A stretch of 14,915 nucleotides of DNA from an uncultured Loktanella sp. (GTDB taxonomy: Bacteria > Pseudomonadota > Alphaproteobacteria > Rhodobacterales > Rhodobacteraceae): assembly GCA_913061335.1 (NCBI GenBank), contig CAJXTP010000053.1, positions 1 through 14,915 on the forward strand. Reading direction: 5' to 3'. Below, in pieces: positions 1 to 7,312 of the stretch; within the stretch, counting starts at the first letter, position 1; the number at the start of each line of letters is the position of its first letter. The position numbers were made by a program, and so were the translations under genes. The notes beneath the pieces were generated by a model that saw only the letters and a program-made list of their open reading frames with translations, ran no database searches and had not been told where the DNA came from.

Positions 1-34
1 GTCTCGTGGGCTCGGAGATGTGTATAAGAGACAG
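1..34 (+). other. Nextera (Tn5) sequencing adapter, not genomic
   Basis: The first 34 bases match the Illumina Nextera Read 2 transposase adapter. Positions 1-15 are the GTCTCGTGGGCTCGG tail and positions 16-34 are the 19-bp Tn5 mosaic end AGATGTGTATAAGAGACAG. Genomic sequence begins at about 35. This is seen directly and rests on the known adapter sequence. It should be trimmed before any annotation or comparison. Confidence 0.98.
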
Positions 35-732
35 AAAAAGGCGTGAACCTGCACCTTGGCACCAATGTCGTCGAGATGCGCCGGACGGACAAAGGCATCC
101 ATGTCACGGCGACCAACGGTGACGAGCATACCTTTGATCAAGTCATGTTCGCGACGGGGCGGCACGCCAACACTGACGGACTGGGGCTGGAAGACATCGG
201 CGTTAAACTTGGTCGTGGTGGCGAAATCCTTGTTGATGACTATAGCCAGACCGCCGTGCCATCGATCTATGCAGTGGGCGACGTGACCAACCGCGTGAAC
301 CTGACGCCGGTGGCGATCCGTGAGGGCATGGCATTTGTGGAAACCGTGTTCAAAGGCAACCCAACCAAGCCTGACCATGATTTGATTCCTTCAGCAGTAT
401 TCACACAGCCAGAATTTGGCACCGTGGGCCTGACCGAAGAACAAGGTCGTGCGCAAGAACCCATCGAGGTCTACGCCACATCGTTTAAACCGATGAACCA
501 TTCATTTGCGGGACGAGCCGATCGCGTCTTGATGAAACTCATCGTCAGCCAAAAAACCCGCAAAGTGTTGGGCTGTCATATCGTCGCAGATCATGCGGGC
601 GAGCTGATCCAGCTTGTGGGCATCGCAGTTAAGATGGGTGCGACAAAAGAAGACTTTGATCGCACTGTTGCCGTGCACCCGACGATTTCGGAAGAACTGG
701 TAACAATGAAGGAACCCGTGCGTACCGCTTGA
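35..732 (+). CDS. gor: Glutathione-disulfide reductase, C-terminal part (5'-truncated)
   Basis: This is the C-terminal half (about 231 residues) of a class I pyridine nucleotide-disulfide oxidoreductase, a family usually near 450 residues. Glutathione reductase uses NADPH to reduce GSSG to GSH in the cytoplasm. The fragment holds the end of the NAD(P)-binding domain (FATGR, then an NTDGLGLE stretch), the second FAD-contact motif SIYAVGDV, and a dimerisation domain ending in HPTISEELVTM. The last segment carries the active-site His-Glu pair, and its HPT-S-EE-VTM form points to glutathione reductase rather than lipoamide or mercuric reductase. The GTG at 43 is internal: the frame is open back to the adapter. 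The N-terminal FAD domain and redox CxxxxC motif are missing because the insert ends here. hflK follows 72 bases later on the same strand. Confidence 0.9.
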
Positions 733-804
733 ATTTCCGGCATAAATGTACACATTAAGATTAACGGCCCCACGCTTGGGGTGAAACAGAATAGGTTATG
801 CGCA

Positions 805-1944
805 ATGGCAGGAAATAACGGTGGCCCGTGGGGCGGCGGTGGTAACAAAGGTTCAGGCGATGATGATGAGCCACCTCGGCCACCTCGCAAACCAGTTGAA
901 GGTCAGGGTATTCCTGAAATTGACGAGCTGGTGAACAAAGGCCGCGAGCAATTGCGCGTCTTGATGGGCGGCGGCAATGGCGGCGGCACCAACGGCAGCG
1001 GTGCTGGCGGTGGCGGCGGTCCGGCGTTGACACGCGGTACTGTCGGCCTTGGCGTTCTTGGCGCGGTTGTTCTTTGGGGCATGGCGTCGTTCTATACCGT
1101 GAAACCAGAAGAAAAGTCGGTTGAGCTGATGCTTGGCGTTTACAGTGATACTGGCGGTCCGGGGCTGAACTTTGCGCCTTGGCCAATTGTCACACGTGAA
1201 GTGATTGCAGTCACATCCGAACGGAACATCGACATCGGCACCAGCCGGTCCGGTCTTGATGCTGGTCTGATGCTGACGGGCGACGAAAACATCGTCGACA
1301 TCGATTTCCAAGTTGTTTGGAATATCACTGACCCGCAACAATATTTGTTCAACCTTGCTGATCCACCGCAGACAATCGCGGCGGTTGCCGAATCTGTTAT
1401 GCGCGAAATTATTGCACAATCGAACTTGGCTCCAATTTTGAACCGTGACCGTGGCGCGATTGCAGATCGTTTGCGTGACGAAATTCAAAGCACGCTGGAC
1501 AGCTACGAAAGTGGCGTGAACATCGTGCGTGTCAACTTTGACAAGGCCGATCCACCGGAACAGGTTATCCAATCGTTCCGTATGGTGCAGGATGCCGAAC
1601 AAGAACGCGACCGTTTGCAAAACGTGGCTGATGCCTATGCGAACCGTGTTGTGGCCGAGGCGCGTGGTGAATCCGCGCAGTTGCTGGAGCAAGCAGAAGG
1701 CTACCGCGCCCAAGTGGTGAACGAAGCTGCCGGTGAAGCAAGTCGTTTCACCGCCGTTTTGAACGAATACCAAAAAGCCCCAGAAGTGACGCGCAAGCGG
1801 ATCTATCTGGAAACGATGGAAACTGTGCTGGGTGGGGTGGATATTATTCTGCTCGACGAAAGTAATGAGGGCGGACAGGGCGTTGTGCCGTATCTGTCGC
1901 TGAACGAATTACGCCGAAATACCACTGATGGAGGGTCAAACTAA
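805..1944 (+). CDS. hflK: FtsH protease modulator HflK
   Basis: The product is a 379-residue Band 7/SPFH protein. HflK pairs with HflC in a large inner-membrane complex that surrounds and restrains the AAA protease FtsH, facing the periplasm. The order is: a Gly-rich cytoplasmic N-terminus (GGPWGGGG near residue 6, and a second Gly run at about 55-72), one membrane span at about 79-97, the SPFH domain from TVKPEEKSVELMLG onward, and an Ala/Glu/Gln-rich helical region (about 262-325) of the kind that forms coiled coil. The ATG at 805 is preferred over an in-frame GTG at 781 because MAGNNGGPWGGGG is the usual HflK beginning. Neither start has a strong ribosome binding site. The TAA overlaps the hflC ATG by one base (TAATG), so the two genes are almost certainly co-transcribed and translationally coupled. 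Confidence 0.95.
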   Translation: MAGNNGGPWGGGGNKGSGDDDEPPRPPRKPVEGQGIPEIDELVNKGREQLRVLMGGGNGGGTNGSGAGGGGGPALTRGTVGLGVLGAVVLWGMASFYTVKPEEKSVELMLGVYSDTGGPGLNFAPWPIVTREVIAVTSERNIDIGTSRSGLDAGLMLTGDENIVDIDFQVVWNITDPQQYLFNLADPPQTIAAVAESVMREIIAQSNLAPILNRDRGAIADRLRDEIQSTLDSYESGVNIVRVNFDKADPPEQVIQSFRMVQDAEQERDRLQNVADAYANRVVAEARGESAQLLEQAEGYRAQVVNEAAGEASRFTAVLNEYQKAPEVTRKRIYLETMETVLGGVDIILLDESNEGGQGVVPYLSLNELRRNTTDGGSN

Positions 1945-2822
1945 TGCGCGCTACAGCACTCCTTATCCCCGCCGTTGTTGTTGTCGTTGTGGCAGCAGTT
2001 TCTTCGGTATTCATCGTGGACGAACGTGAAAAAGCGCTTGTTCTACAATTTGGTCAAATCGTTAAGGTTCAGGAAAGACCGGGTTTAGGCTTCAAAATCC
2101 CACTGATCCAAGAGGTCGTCAAATATGATGACCGTATTCTAAGCCGCGATCTTGAACCGTTGGAAATAACGCCATCAGATGACCGCCGTTTGGTCGTTGA
2201 TGCGTTTGCGCGTTACCGGATCGCGAACGTCGAACAGTTCCGTCAGGCTGTTGGTGGCGGTGGAGCTGAAACCGCAGCACGTCGTCTTGACAGCATTTTG
2301 CGCGCTGAAACGCGTGAGGTTCTGGGGTCAGTTTCGTCCAACGATATCTTGTCCACCGACCGTGCGGCTTTGATGCTGCGTATTCGCAATGGTGCAATCG
2401 CCGAGGCCCTTGGCCTTGGTTTGCAAGTCATCGATGTGCGTCTTAAGCGGACTGATTTGCCGCCTGAAAACCTCAACGCGACTTACGAGCGGATGAAAGC
2501 CGAACGTGAACGCGAAGCGGCGGACGAGATTGCCCGTGGTAACGAAGCGGCGTTGCGTGTGCGTGCACAAGCAGACCGGACAGTGGTTGAATTGGTTTCA
2601 GAAAGCCAACGTCAAGCCGAGATTACCCGTGGTGAGGCAGACGCTGAACGCAACGCCATCTTTGCGACAAGCTTTGGCGCGGACCCTGAATTCTTTGAAT
2701 TCTACCGTTCAATGACTGCCTATACGCGGGCATTAAAGCCAGGCAATTCCACGATGGTTCTGTCTCCGAACAACGAATTCTTTAACTACCTTAAATCCGA
2801 TACAGGCATCGCTTCCGAGTAA
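1944..2822 (+). CDS. hflC: FtsH protease modulator HflC
   Basis: The product is a 292-residue SPFH/Band 7 protein and partner of HflK. An N-terminal signal anchor (about residues 5-24, rich in Val and Ala) is followed directly by FIVDEREKALVLQFGQIV, the typical HflC entry into the SPFH domain. A charged helical stretch of Glu, Arg and Ala (about 180-240) is the predicted coiled coil, and the EFFEFYRSMTAY segment near residue 250 is a conserved HflC tail motif. A clear GGAGGG ribosome binding site at 1930-1935 lies inside the end of hflK. The start overlaps the hflK stop by one base. Transcription ends at the strong intrinsic terminator just downstream. Length and domain order are normal for the family. 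Confidence 0.96.
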   Translation: MRATALLIPAVVVVVVAAVSSVFIVDEREKALVLQFGQIVKVQERPGLGFKIPLIQEVVKYDDRILSRDLEPLEITPSDDRRLVVDAFARYRIANVEQFRQAVGGGGAETAARRLDSILRAETREVLGSVSSNDILSTDRAALMLRIRNGAIAEALGLGLQVIDVRLKRTDLPPENLNATYERMKAEREREAADEIARGNEAALRVRAQADRTVVELVSESQRQAEITRGEADAERNAIFATSFGADPEFFEFYRSMTAYTRALKPGNSTMVLSPNNEFFNYLKSDTGIASE

Positions 2823-2843
2823 TTGCGCCTGCATTAGAACTTC

Positions 2844-2874
2844 AAAAGGCCGCCTGCAATGGGCGGCCTTTTTT
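2844..2874 (+). terminator. Intrinsic terminator after hflKC
   Basis: GGCCGCC at 2848-2854 pairs perfectly with GGCGGCC at 2862-2868 around a 7-base loop. An A run (2844-2847) precedes the stem and a six-T run (2869-2874) follows it. It begins about 20 bases after the hflC stop. It should separate hflKC from degP, which then needs its own promoter. Confidence 0.9.
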
Positions 2875-2879
2875 GTGCC

Positions 2880-2895
2880 GTCACGCAGGCGTGAC
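2880..2895. repeat. Short palindrome downstream of the hflKC terminator
   Basis: GTCACGC (2880-2886) and GCGTGAC (2889-2895) form a perfect 7-bp inverted repeat around AG. A two-base loop is too tight for a full RNA hairpin, so a protein-binding DNA site is a more natural reading. No regulator is identified. It lies about 295 bases upstream of the degP start. Confidence 0.5.
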
Positions 2896-3173
2896 TGTTC
2901 GCGAATACGACGTGAGCATCGTGTCGTGGTTACTTTTTTCTGCTTTCATTGAAAAAGCCATTTACAAAAAAACTGTATTCTAAGATTACCTCTAAAGCAT
3001 TGATACTAAATCGAAATATGCGACATGACGACGCGTGATGAAATATTACAGTTTGCGGGCTAAGTGTCACAGGCAGTTGAGTTTTGGCGATTGACCTTTG
3101 CGTTGCCAAACAGGCGACCTACATTCAATATAGTAACATCAAGCAGGCTTAACCCTGTTGCCCCATGTCTGTC

Positions 3174-3181
3174 TAAAGGAG
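3174..3181 (+). promoter_or_regulatory. Ribosome binding site fixing the degP start
   Basis: TAAAGGAG lies eight bases upstream of the GTG at 3190. It decides between three in-frame starts: GTG 3064 and ATG 3226 have no comparable site upstream. Confidence 0.75.
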
Positions 3182-3189
3182 TCTCACTC

Positions 3190-4674
3190 GTGACATCAAA
3201 GGCTATCGCAATTCAATCGACCCAAATGAACGCTACCCGCACGCTCAAAACCTTGTTGACCGGAACCGCCGTCGCTGTGGCCCTTGTGTTCGCGCAGGCC
3301 ACATTCTCCGAGGCGCAGGCGCGCCCAGCAACATTTGCAGAGCTCGCCGAAGACGTCAGCCCGTCCGTGGTTAACATTACCACATCCACAACCATCGCAG
3401 GCCGCACTGCCCCACAAGGCGTCGTTCCAGAAGGATCCCCTTTTGAGGATTTCTTTGACGATCTGGAAGACGGCGAAGATGGCGCACCGCGCCGCTCGTC
3501 AGCGCTTGGGTCCGGATTTGTGATCTCGGCTGACGGCTATATCGTCACAAACAACCACGTCATCGAAGGCGCCGACGAAATCTTGATCGAATTTTTTCCA
3601 GGTGGGGAAGAAGGCGTTGCAGCTGAAATCGTTGGCACTGATCCAAACACCGACATTGCGGTGCTTAAGGTCGATCTGACCGGCCTGCCATTTGTTAAAT
3701 TTGGCGACAGCAACGCCGTTGGTGCCCGTGTCGGCGATTGGGTCATGGCGATGGGCAATCCGCTGGGGCAGGGGTTTTCAGTGTCCGCTGGTATCGTATC
3801 CGCACGTAACCGCGCATTGTCCGGTACCTATGATGACTACATTCAGACAGACGCCGCGATTAACCGTGGCAACTCTGGTGGTCCGTTGTTCAATATGAAT
3901 TCTGAAGTTGTCGGCGTGAACACTGCAATCTTGTCGCCGAACGGTGGGTCCATCGGGATCGGCTTTGCGATGTCGTCCGCTGTTGTATCCAATGTGGTGG
4001 ACCAGCTGATCGAATTTGGCGAAACGCGGCGCGGGTGGTTGGGTGTGCGCATCCAAGACGTAACCCCCGATATGGTTGACGCGATTGACGGATTGCAATC
4101 CGCCGTCGGCGCGCTTGTCACTTCCGTGCCCGCAGGTCCCGCAGAAGACGCTGGCATGGAGGCAGGTGACGTGATCACGACCTTTGATGGGATCGTGATT
4201 GAGGACACCCGCGAGCTTGTGCGTATCGTTGGCAATTCACCAGTTGGCAAAGAAGTCCCTGTAATCGTTTTGCGCAATGGCGACACGGAAGACCTGATTG
4301 TTGTTTTGGGCCGTCGTGAAACGTCCGAAGCGGCGGCATTCCCTGCAGCTGTGGAAGAGCCAGTGGAACCAGCGACCCCTGATGCCGTTCTTGGCATGAT
4401 GTTGTCCGAGATCACGCCAGAGCTTGACGCACAATTCTCGCTGTCGGGCGCAACTGGTTTGGTCATCACGGACATCGATTCCGAAAGTGACGCAGCCACA
4501 AAGGGCCTCATCGCCGGCGATCTGATCGTTGAAGCAGGCCGCCAAAAGGTTTTGACTGTTGCAGACTTCGTGGCACAAATTGACGCTGCACGTGAGGCAG
4601 GCCGCAAGTCGGTGCTGTTGCTGCTGCGTCGCGGTGGTGATCCACGGTTTGAGGCTTTGCTTTTGGGCGAATAA
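3190..4674 (+). CDS. degP: Do-family periplasmic serine endoprotease (DegP/DegQ-like)
   Basis: This 494-residue HtrA-family protease/chaperone degrades or refolds misfolded proteins in the periplasm. From GTG 3190, a Sec signal peptide with a long n-region runs to an AxA site (SEAQA, residue 44). The chymotrypsin-like domain carries a complete catalytic triad: His123 in TNNHVIEG, Asp155 in TDIAVLK and Ser229 in RGNSGGPL. Two PDZ domains follow: PDZ1 starts around RRGWLGVRIQDVTP, and PDZ2 around AVLGMMLSEITPEL, running to the C-terminus. The length suits DegP/DegQ, and sequence alone does not separate the two. An acidic segment between mature N-terminus and protease domain (EDFFDDLEDGEDG) corresponds to the variable LA-loop region. 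A downstream ATG at 3226 would give a more usual signal peptide but lacks a ribosome binding site. Its place behind hflKC fits an envelope quality-control cluster. Confidence 0.93.
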   Translation: MTSKAIAIQSTQMNATRTLKTLLTGTAVAVALVFAQATFSEAQARPATFAELAEDVSPSVVNITTSTTIAGRTAPQGVVPEGSPFEDFFDDLEDGEDGAPRRSSALGSGFVISADGYIVTNNHVIEGADEILIEFFPGGEEGVAAEIVGTDPNTDIAVLKVDLTGLPFVKFGDSNAVGARVGDWVMAMGNPLGQGFSVSAGIVSARNRALSGTYDDYIQTDAAINRGNSGGPLFNMNSEVVGVNTAILSPNGGSIGIGFAMSSAVVSNVVDQLIEFGETRRGWLGVRIQDVTPDMVDAIDGLQSAVGALVTSVPAGPAEDAGMEAGDVITTFDGIVIEDTRELVRIVGNSPVGKEVPVIVLRNGDTEDLIVVLGRRETSEAAAFPAAVEEPVEPATPDAVLGMMLSEITPELDAQFSLSGATGLVITDIDSESDAATKGLIAGDLIVEAGRQKVLTVADFVAQIDAAREAGRKSVLLLLRRGGDPRFEALLLGE

Positions 4675-4696
4675 GCCGCTTACAAAATCAATAATC

Positions 4697-4724
4697 GGGG
4701 CGTGCTGTCTGGCGCGCCCCTTTT
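4697..4724 (+). terminator. Intrinsic terminator after degP
   Basis: GGGGCGTGC (4697-4705) pairs with GCGCGCCCC (4712-4720) with one G-T wobble and a 6-base loop, followed by TTTT (4721-4724). It lies between degP and the convergent lipoprotein gene, whose stop codon (4723-4725) touches the T run. The opposite strand after the stem is also fairly T-rich (GATTATTGATTTTG), so it may work in both directions. Confidence 0.85.
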
Positions 4725-5229
4725 ATTGACCGGCGACAAGGCGGTCTTTTGACAGCGCGACGATGCCTAACTGGCGCGCTGTTTCAAGCGCAAGTAGCGG
4801 CGAATCCACTCCTGAAATACGTTGGAAACTTTGAATGGCCGCCCCCGTTTGCAAATCAAGCGTACCGCTGATCTGTCCTGCGTAAAATCCGCGTGCTTTC
4901 AGTGCCCGTTGGAGCGTCGCAACCAGTTCGGCAGAATAGTTTTGTGGACAGAGCGTCTCAAATCGAATTTCAGCCCGCTCACGGATAATTTGTTGACGGG
5001 TGATCGTGCGCAACGTGGCTGGCCGTGTGACCGTGCCGTTTGCGTCGCGTAACTCTGGCAACTCAATCTCTTGAATGGTCACCGTTTCGATCACAGCTGG
5101 CGACGTATCTTTTGCAATGCAACGGCCGTTCGCCTGTGTTTCGATCTGCCCCATATCGATAAGAACATTCGCGGGCGCCACATCAGACGTGCAGGCACCA
5201 AGTACTAGGAATGGAATGATGTATTTCAT
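4723..5229 (-). CDS. Lipoprotein with C-terminal peptidoglycan-binding-like domain
   Basis: The product is 168 residues with a short lipoprotein signal peptide, MKYIIPFLVLGAC. The lipobox LGAC puts the lipidated Cys at residue 13 and suggests a membrane-anchored periplasmic protein. The middle (about 20-95) is unrecognised and contains two further cysteines (37 and 94) that could form a disulfide. Residues about 97-156 (AELVATLQRALKARGFYAG, then DLQTGAAIQSFQR) resemble a PG_binding_1 domain, a three-helix fold that usually binds cell wall. The exact role is unknown. No good ribosome binding site precedes the ATG, and the upstream 199-base gap is shared with the divergent ferredoxin gene. It converges on degP across a terminator. 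Confidence 0.85.
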   Translation of the reverse strand: MKYIIPFLVLGACTSDVAPANVLIDMGQIETQANGRCIAKDTSPAVIETVTIQEIELPELRDANGTVTRPATLRTITRQQIIRERAEIRFETLCPQNYSAELVATLQRALKARGFYAGQISGTLDLQTGAAIQSFQRISGVDSPLLALETARQLGIVALSKDRLVAGQ

Positions 5230-5235
5230 CTGCGC

Positions 5236-5297
5236 GTTTTGCCTGCGTTTGGGCGAATTCGGGTCAGACTAGCTCTATCTGACGCGCCGCGCAAAAC
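5236..5297. repeat. Nested inverted repeats between the lipoprotein and ferredoxin genes
   Basis: GTCAGA (5263-5268) and TCTGAC (5278-5283) form a 6-bp inverted repeat with a 9-base gap. Outside it, GTTTTGC (5236-5242) and GCAAAAC (5291-5297) form a 7-bp inverted repeat. The two are not exactly concentric. The position just upstream of the lipoprotein start, in a divergent promoter region (5230-5428), would suit an operator or 5'-leader hairpin. Repeats this short can arise by chance. Confidence 0.35.
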
Positions 5298-5428
5298 CCC
5301 ACAGGTCGATTTCGCGATCACGTTGTCGCACATGGCACAGTTTTGCGGCAATTGGGGCTAGTCGCGGGTCATGCCCACAGTTAGGAATGTCGCAACTACG
5401 ATGATTTTACGCAAAAGGAAGCTGCGCA

Positions 5429-5752
5429 ATGGCCAAGATTACTTATGTCGAACACGGTGGCAAAGAACACGTTGTTGACGTCGCCAACGGATTGACTGTC
5501 ATGGAAGGGGCCCGCGACAATGGCGTCCCCGGAATTGAAGCAGATTGCGGCGGCGCTTGCGCATGCTCCACCTGCCACGTTTACGTTGATGGTGCTTGGG
5601 TTGAAAAGATTCCAGCCAAGGATGCCATGGAAGAAGACATGCTTGATTTCGCATTTGAACCAAATGCAGAAACATCGCGCCTGACCTGCCAGATTAAGGT
5701 CACTGATGCGCTCGACGGTCTGCGCGTGCAGATGCCTGAAAAACAGATTTAA
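5429..5752 (+). CDS. fdxE: [2Fe-2S] ferredoxin, FdVI (adrenodoxin-like) type
   Basis: This 107-residue soluble electron carrier has the adrenodoxin-type cluster motif C-x5-C-x2-C-x37-C: Cys40, Cys46, Cys49 and Cys87, with an extra Cys44 in CGGACACSTCH. Near-identical local segments (GLTVMEGARDNGVPGIEADC, SRLTCQIKVTDALDGL, the C-terminal PEKQI) match my recollection of Rhodobacter capsulatus FdVI, the fdxE product, so family assignment is strong. The redox partner cannot be read from this window: no ferredoxin reductase or P450 is next to it. A good ribosome binding site (AAAAGGAA, 5413-5420) precedes the ATG. The stop overlaps the next gene's ATG by one base (TAATG). Confidence 0.95.
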   Translation: MAKITYVEHGGKEHVVDVANGLTVMEGARDNGVPGIEADCGGACACSTCHVYVDGAWVEKIPAKDAMEEDMLDFAFEPNAETSRLTCQIKVTDALDGLRVQMPEKQI

Positions 5753-6477
5753 TGCGCACGGCGGCCATCATAGCGTTTTTGTTTTTTGCAGGGTCTGCAG
5801 GCGCACAAACGATTGTGGCCGCCGATTATATTGAACCGACGGAACGCTATGCGCATGGCATCTTGGGTGATGCGATTGAACATGCGGGTCTTGAGGTCAC
5901 GTTAAGCGACGGCAGTAAACGCACCGCTGTCTGGCCTGAGTCGGTCGTTTTCGAAGATACGAACCCGCGATTGTTTGACCTCGATGGTGACGGTGCCCCA
6001 GAAGTGATCACTGTTGAAACCCACGAAAATTTTGGCGCGCGCCTGTCGGTCTGGGGCCTTGATGGCCGCGACGTCTTTGTGAACCTTGCCGCGACGGATT
6101 ATATTGGTCGGCCTTTCCGCTGGCTTGCCGTTGCAGGTGCCGCTGATATGGACGGCGACGGGAATATTGAGATAGCCTATGTTGATCGGCCCCATTTAGC
6201 GAAAACTCTGATGGTTTGGCGGTATTTACCGCAGGGCGACGGGGGCGGTAAGCTAGAGCGCGTCGCGCAAATGACTGGCCTGACCAATCACCGGATTGGT
6301 GAACGCGACATCGGCGGCGGCATGCGCATGTGCGGCGATTCCGTCGAGGTTATTACTGCAAGTGCGAACTGGAGCCGCGTCATTGCCACCCGTCTTGAAA
6401 GCGGCACGCTGATTAGGCGCGACGTGGGCCCACATACTGGCCGCGCATCGTTGACAGTGGCGTTAGCTTGCGAGTGA
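5752..6477 (+). CDS. Secreted FG-GAP/VCBS-repeat-like protein
   Basis: The product is 241 residues with a Sec signal peptide (MRTAAIIAFLFFAGSAGA, cleavage after AGA at residue 18), so it is probably periplasmic. Two DxDGDG motifs, LFDLDGDGAPEVI (76-81 core) and ADMDGDGNIEIA (132-137 core), about 56 residues apart, are the calcium-binding-type loops of FG-GAP/VCBS beta-propeller blades. The length would allow only a partial propeller. Two cysteines (194 and 240) could pair. I recognise the repeat type but not a specific function. The start overlaps the ferredoxin stop by one base, so the two are probably co-translated. Its last 15 bases overlap the 3' end of convergent cobS. Confidence 0.8.
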   Translation: MRTAAIIAFLFFAGSAGAQTIVAADYIEPTERYAHGILGDAIEHAGLEVTLSDGSKRTAVWPESVVFEDTNPRLFDLDGDGAPEVITVETHENFGARLSVWGLDGRDVFVNLAATDYIGRPFRWLAVAGAADMDGDGNIEIAYVDRPHLAKTLMVWRYLPQGDGGGKLERVAQMTGLTNHRIGERDIGGGMRMCGDSVEVITASANWSRVIATRLESGTLIRRDVGPHTGRASLTVALACE

Positions 6478-7236
6478 CGCAACCAAAAACATCATGACGC
6501 CGATCTCTGTCATTTGCTGCACCGCACCAAGTATATCGCCTGTTTGACCGCCAATTTTGACCTTTGCGATTGCACCGCAACCAACCGCCACAACAACCAC
6601 AGCGGCGACGGCACCGATGGCCATTGACCCGATAGATCCAACAGCACCAACGATCGCGATCCCAGCTGCAATCAACGCAACTGCAAAATTGGGCCGCCCA
6701 ACAGCGCGGCTTAACCCGCTGGTCCGCGCATTGGGCAGCCATGTCATCACACCAACCATCGCCGCACGACTCAGCATTGCAGCAGCTATCAGCGCGACAC
6801 CTGCGCCAAGCTGAATAAGCTCGGTCAAAAGCAGCCAGCGCATCAGTAGCGACAGCACAATCGCGATGACGCCGTAGGCTCCGATGTAGGTGTCCTTCAT
6901 GATCTTCAAACGATGAACCGGATCCCATCCGCCCCACAACCCGTCAGCAGTATCGGCCAAACCGTCTTCGTGCATCGCCCCCGAGATGATGGTTACCGTG
7001 GCGACTCCAATCAAGGCCACAGCAGCAGCGGGAAGACCGATTGCACTTGTAATGGTCATGCCAATCACGGCGATGACACCCACGATTAATCCAACGATTG
7101 GATACGCCCATGCCGCCGCCGCACCGCGCGCGGTTGCACGCTCCGTGTCAACGCGCACCGGCAGGCGGGTCAATAATCCAATGGCTGCGGGCACATCTGA
7201 AAGTGCGACCAATGGGCCTATGTCGGTATTGCGCAT
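6463..7236 (-). CDS. cobS: Adenosylcobinamide-GDP ribazoletransferase (cobalamin synthase) CobS
   Basis: The product is a 257-residue integral membrane enzyme that joins adenosylcobinamide-GDP to alpha-ribazole (or its 5'-phosphate) to make adenosylcobalamin (phosphate). Family motifs are clear: FLTRLPV-type start (LLTRLPVRV, residue 21 on), GAMHEDGLADTADGLWGG (86-103, metal/substrate-binding acidic loop), MKDTYIGAYG (113-122) and GGQTGDILGA (229-238). Several hydrophobic spans lie between them. Length is normal. The ATG at 7236 has an AAGGGG ribosome binding site seven bases upstream. The frame stays open further upstream but runs into cobT. It is divergent from cobT, and its 3' end overlaps the VCBS-like gene by 15 bases with no terminator between them. 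Confidence 0.95.
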   Translation of the reverse strand: MRNTDIGPLVALSDVPAAIGLLTRLPVRVDTERATARGAAAAWAYPIVGLIVGVIAVIGMTITSAIGLPAAAVALIGVATVTIISGAMHEDGLADTADGLWGGWDPVHRLKIMKDTYIGAYGVIAIVLSLLMRWLLLTELIQLGAGVALIAAAMLSRAAMVGVMTWLPNARTSGLSRAVGRPNFAVALIAAGIAIVGAVGSIGSMAIGAVAAVVVVAVGCGAIAKVKIGGQTGDILGAVQQMTEIGVMMFLVASLAS

Positions 7237-7312
7237 TATGTTGCCCCTTGCGGTCTTTTCATCTGAAATCTCTGCGTTAAACAGATGCAAACCTAATCGC
7301 ATTGAGGACCAG
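7237..7312. promoter_or_regulatory. Divergent cobS/cobT promoter region
   Basis: These 76 bases must hold the start regions of both genes. A GAGGA ribosome binding site for cobT is at 7304-7308. A 6-bp inverted repeat, CATCTG (7260-7265) and CAGATG (7282-7287), is 22 bases start to start and could be an operator, though it is short. The gap is too small for a full cobalamin riboswitch and I see no B12-box-like sequence. Confidence 0.45.

Larger units (their letters stand above)
2823..3189. other. Intergenic region between hflC and degP
   Basis: This 367-base gap begins with the hflC terminator, and a palindrome follows at 2880-2895. The stretch from about 2930 to 3050 is clearly more AT-rich than the flanking genes, as expected for a promoter region of degP. 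No open frame here resembles a gene. I could not place convincing -35/-10 boxes: TTGAAA (2949-2954) and TATTCT (2976-2981) are 21 bases apart, which is too far. GAAATAT occurs twice in direct orientation (3013-3019 and 3040-3046), possibly by chance. Confidence 0.6.

Noticed and set aside
768..781. Small hairpin (CCCCA/TGGGG) between gor and hflK
   Set aside because: The stem is only 5 bp with no T run after it, so it is not a convincing terminator.
853..1773. 306-codon open frame antisense to hflK
   Set aside because: It lies wholly inside hflK, has no family resemblance and no ribosome binding site. It is a shadow frame.
3162..3171. CCCCATGTCT, resembling a sigma-32 -10 element before degP
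   Set aside because: There is no CTTGAAA-like -35 at the right distance, and the transcript would start almost at the start codon.
3843..4607. 254-codon open frame antisense to degP
   Set aside because: Its Ser/Thr/Ala-rich low-information translation is that of a mirror frame of a well-supported protease gene.
6986..7312. In-frame upstream extension of cobT by 109 codons
   Set aside because: It is antisense to cobS, has no family match, and the ATG at 7313 has a clear ribosome binding site and the expected CobT N-terminus.
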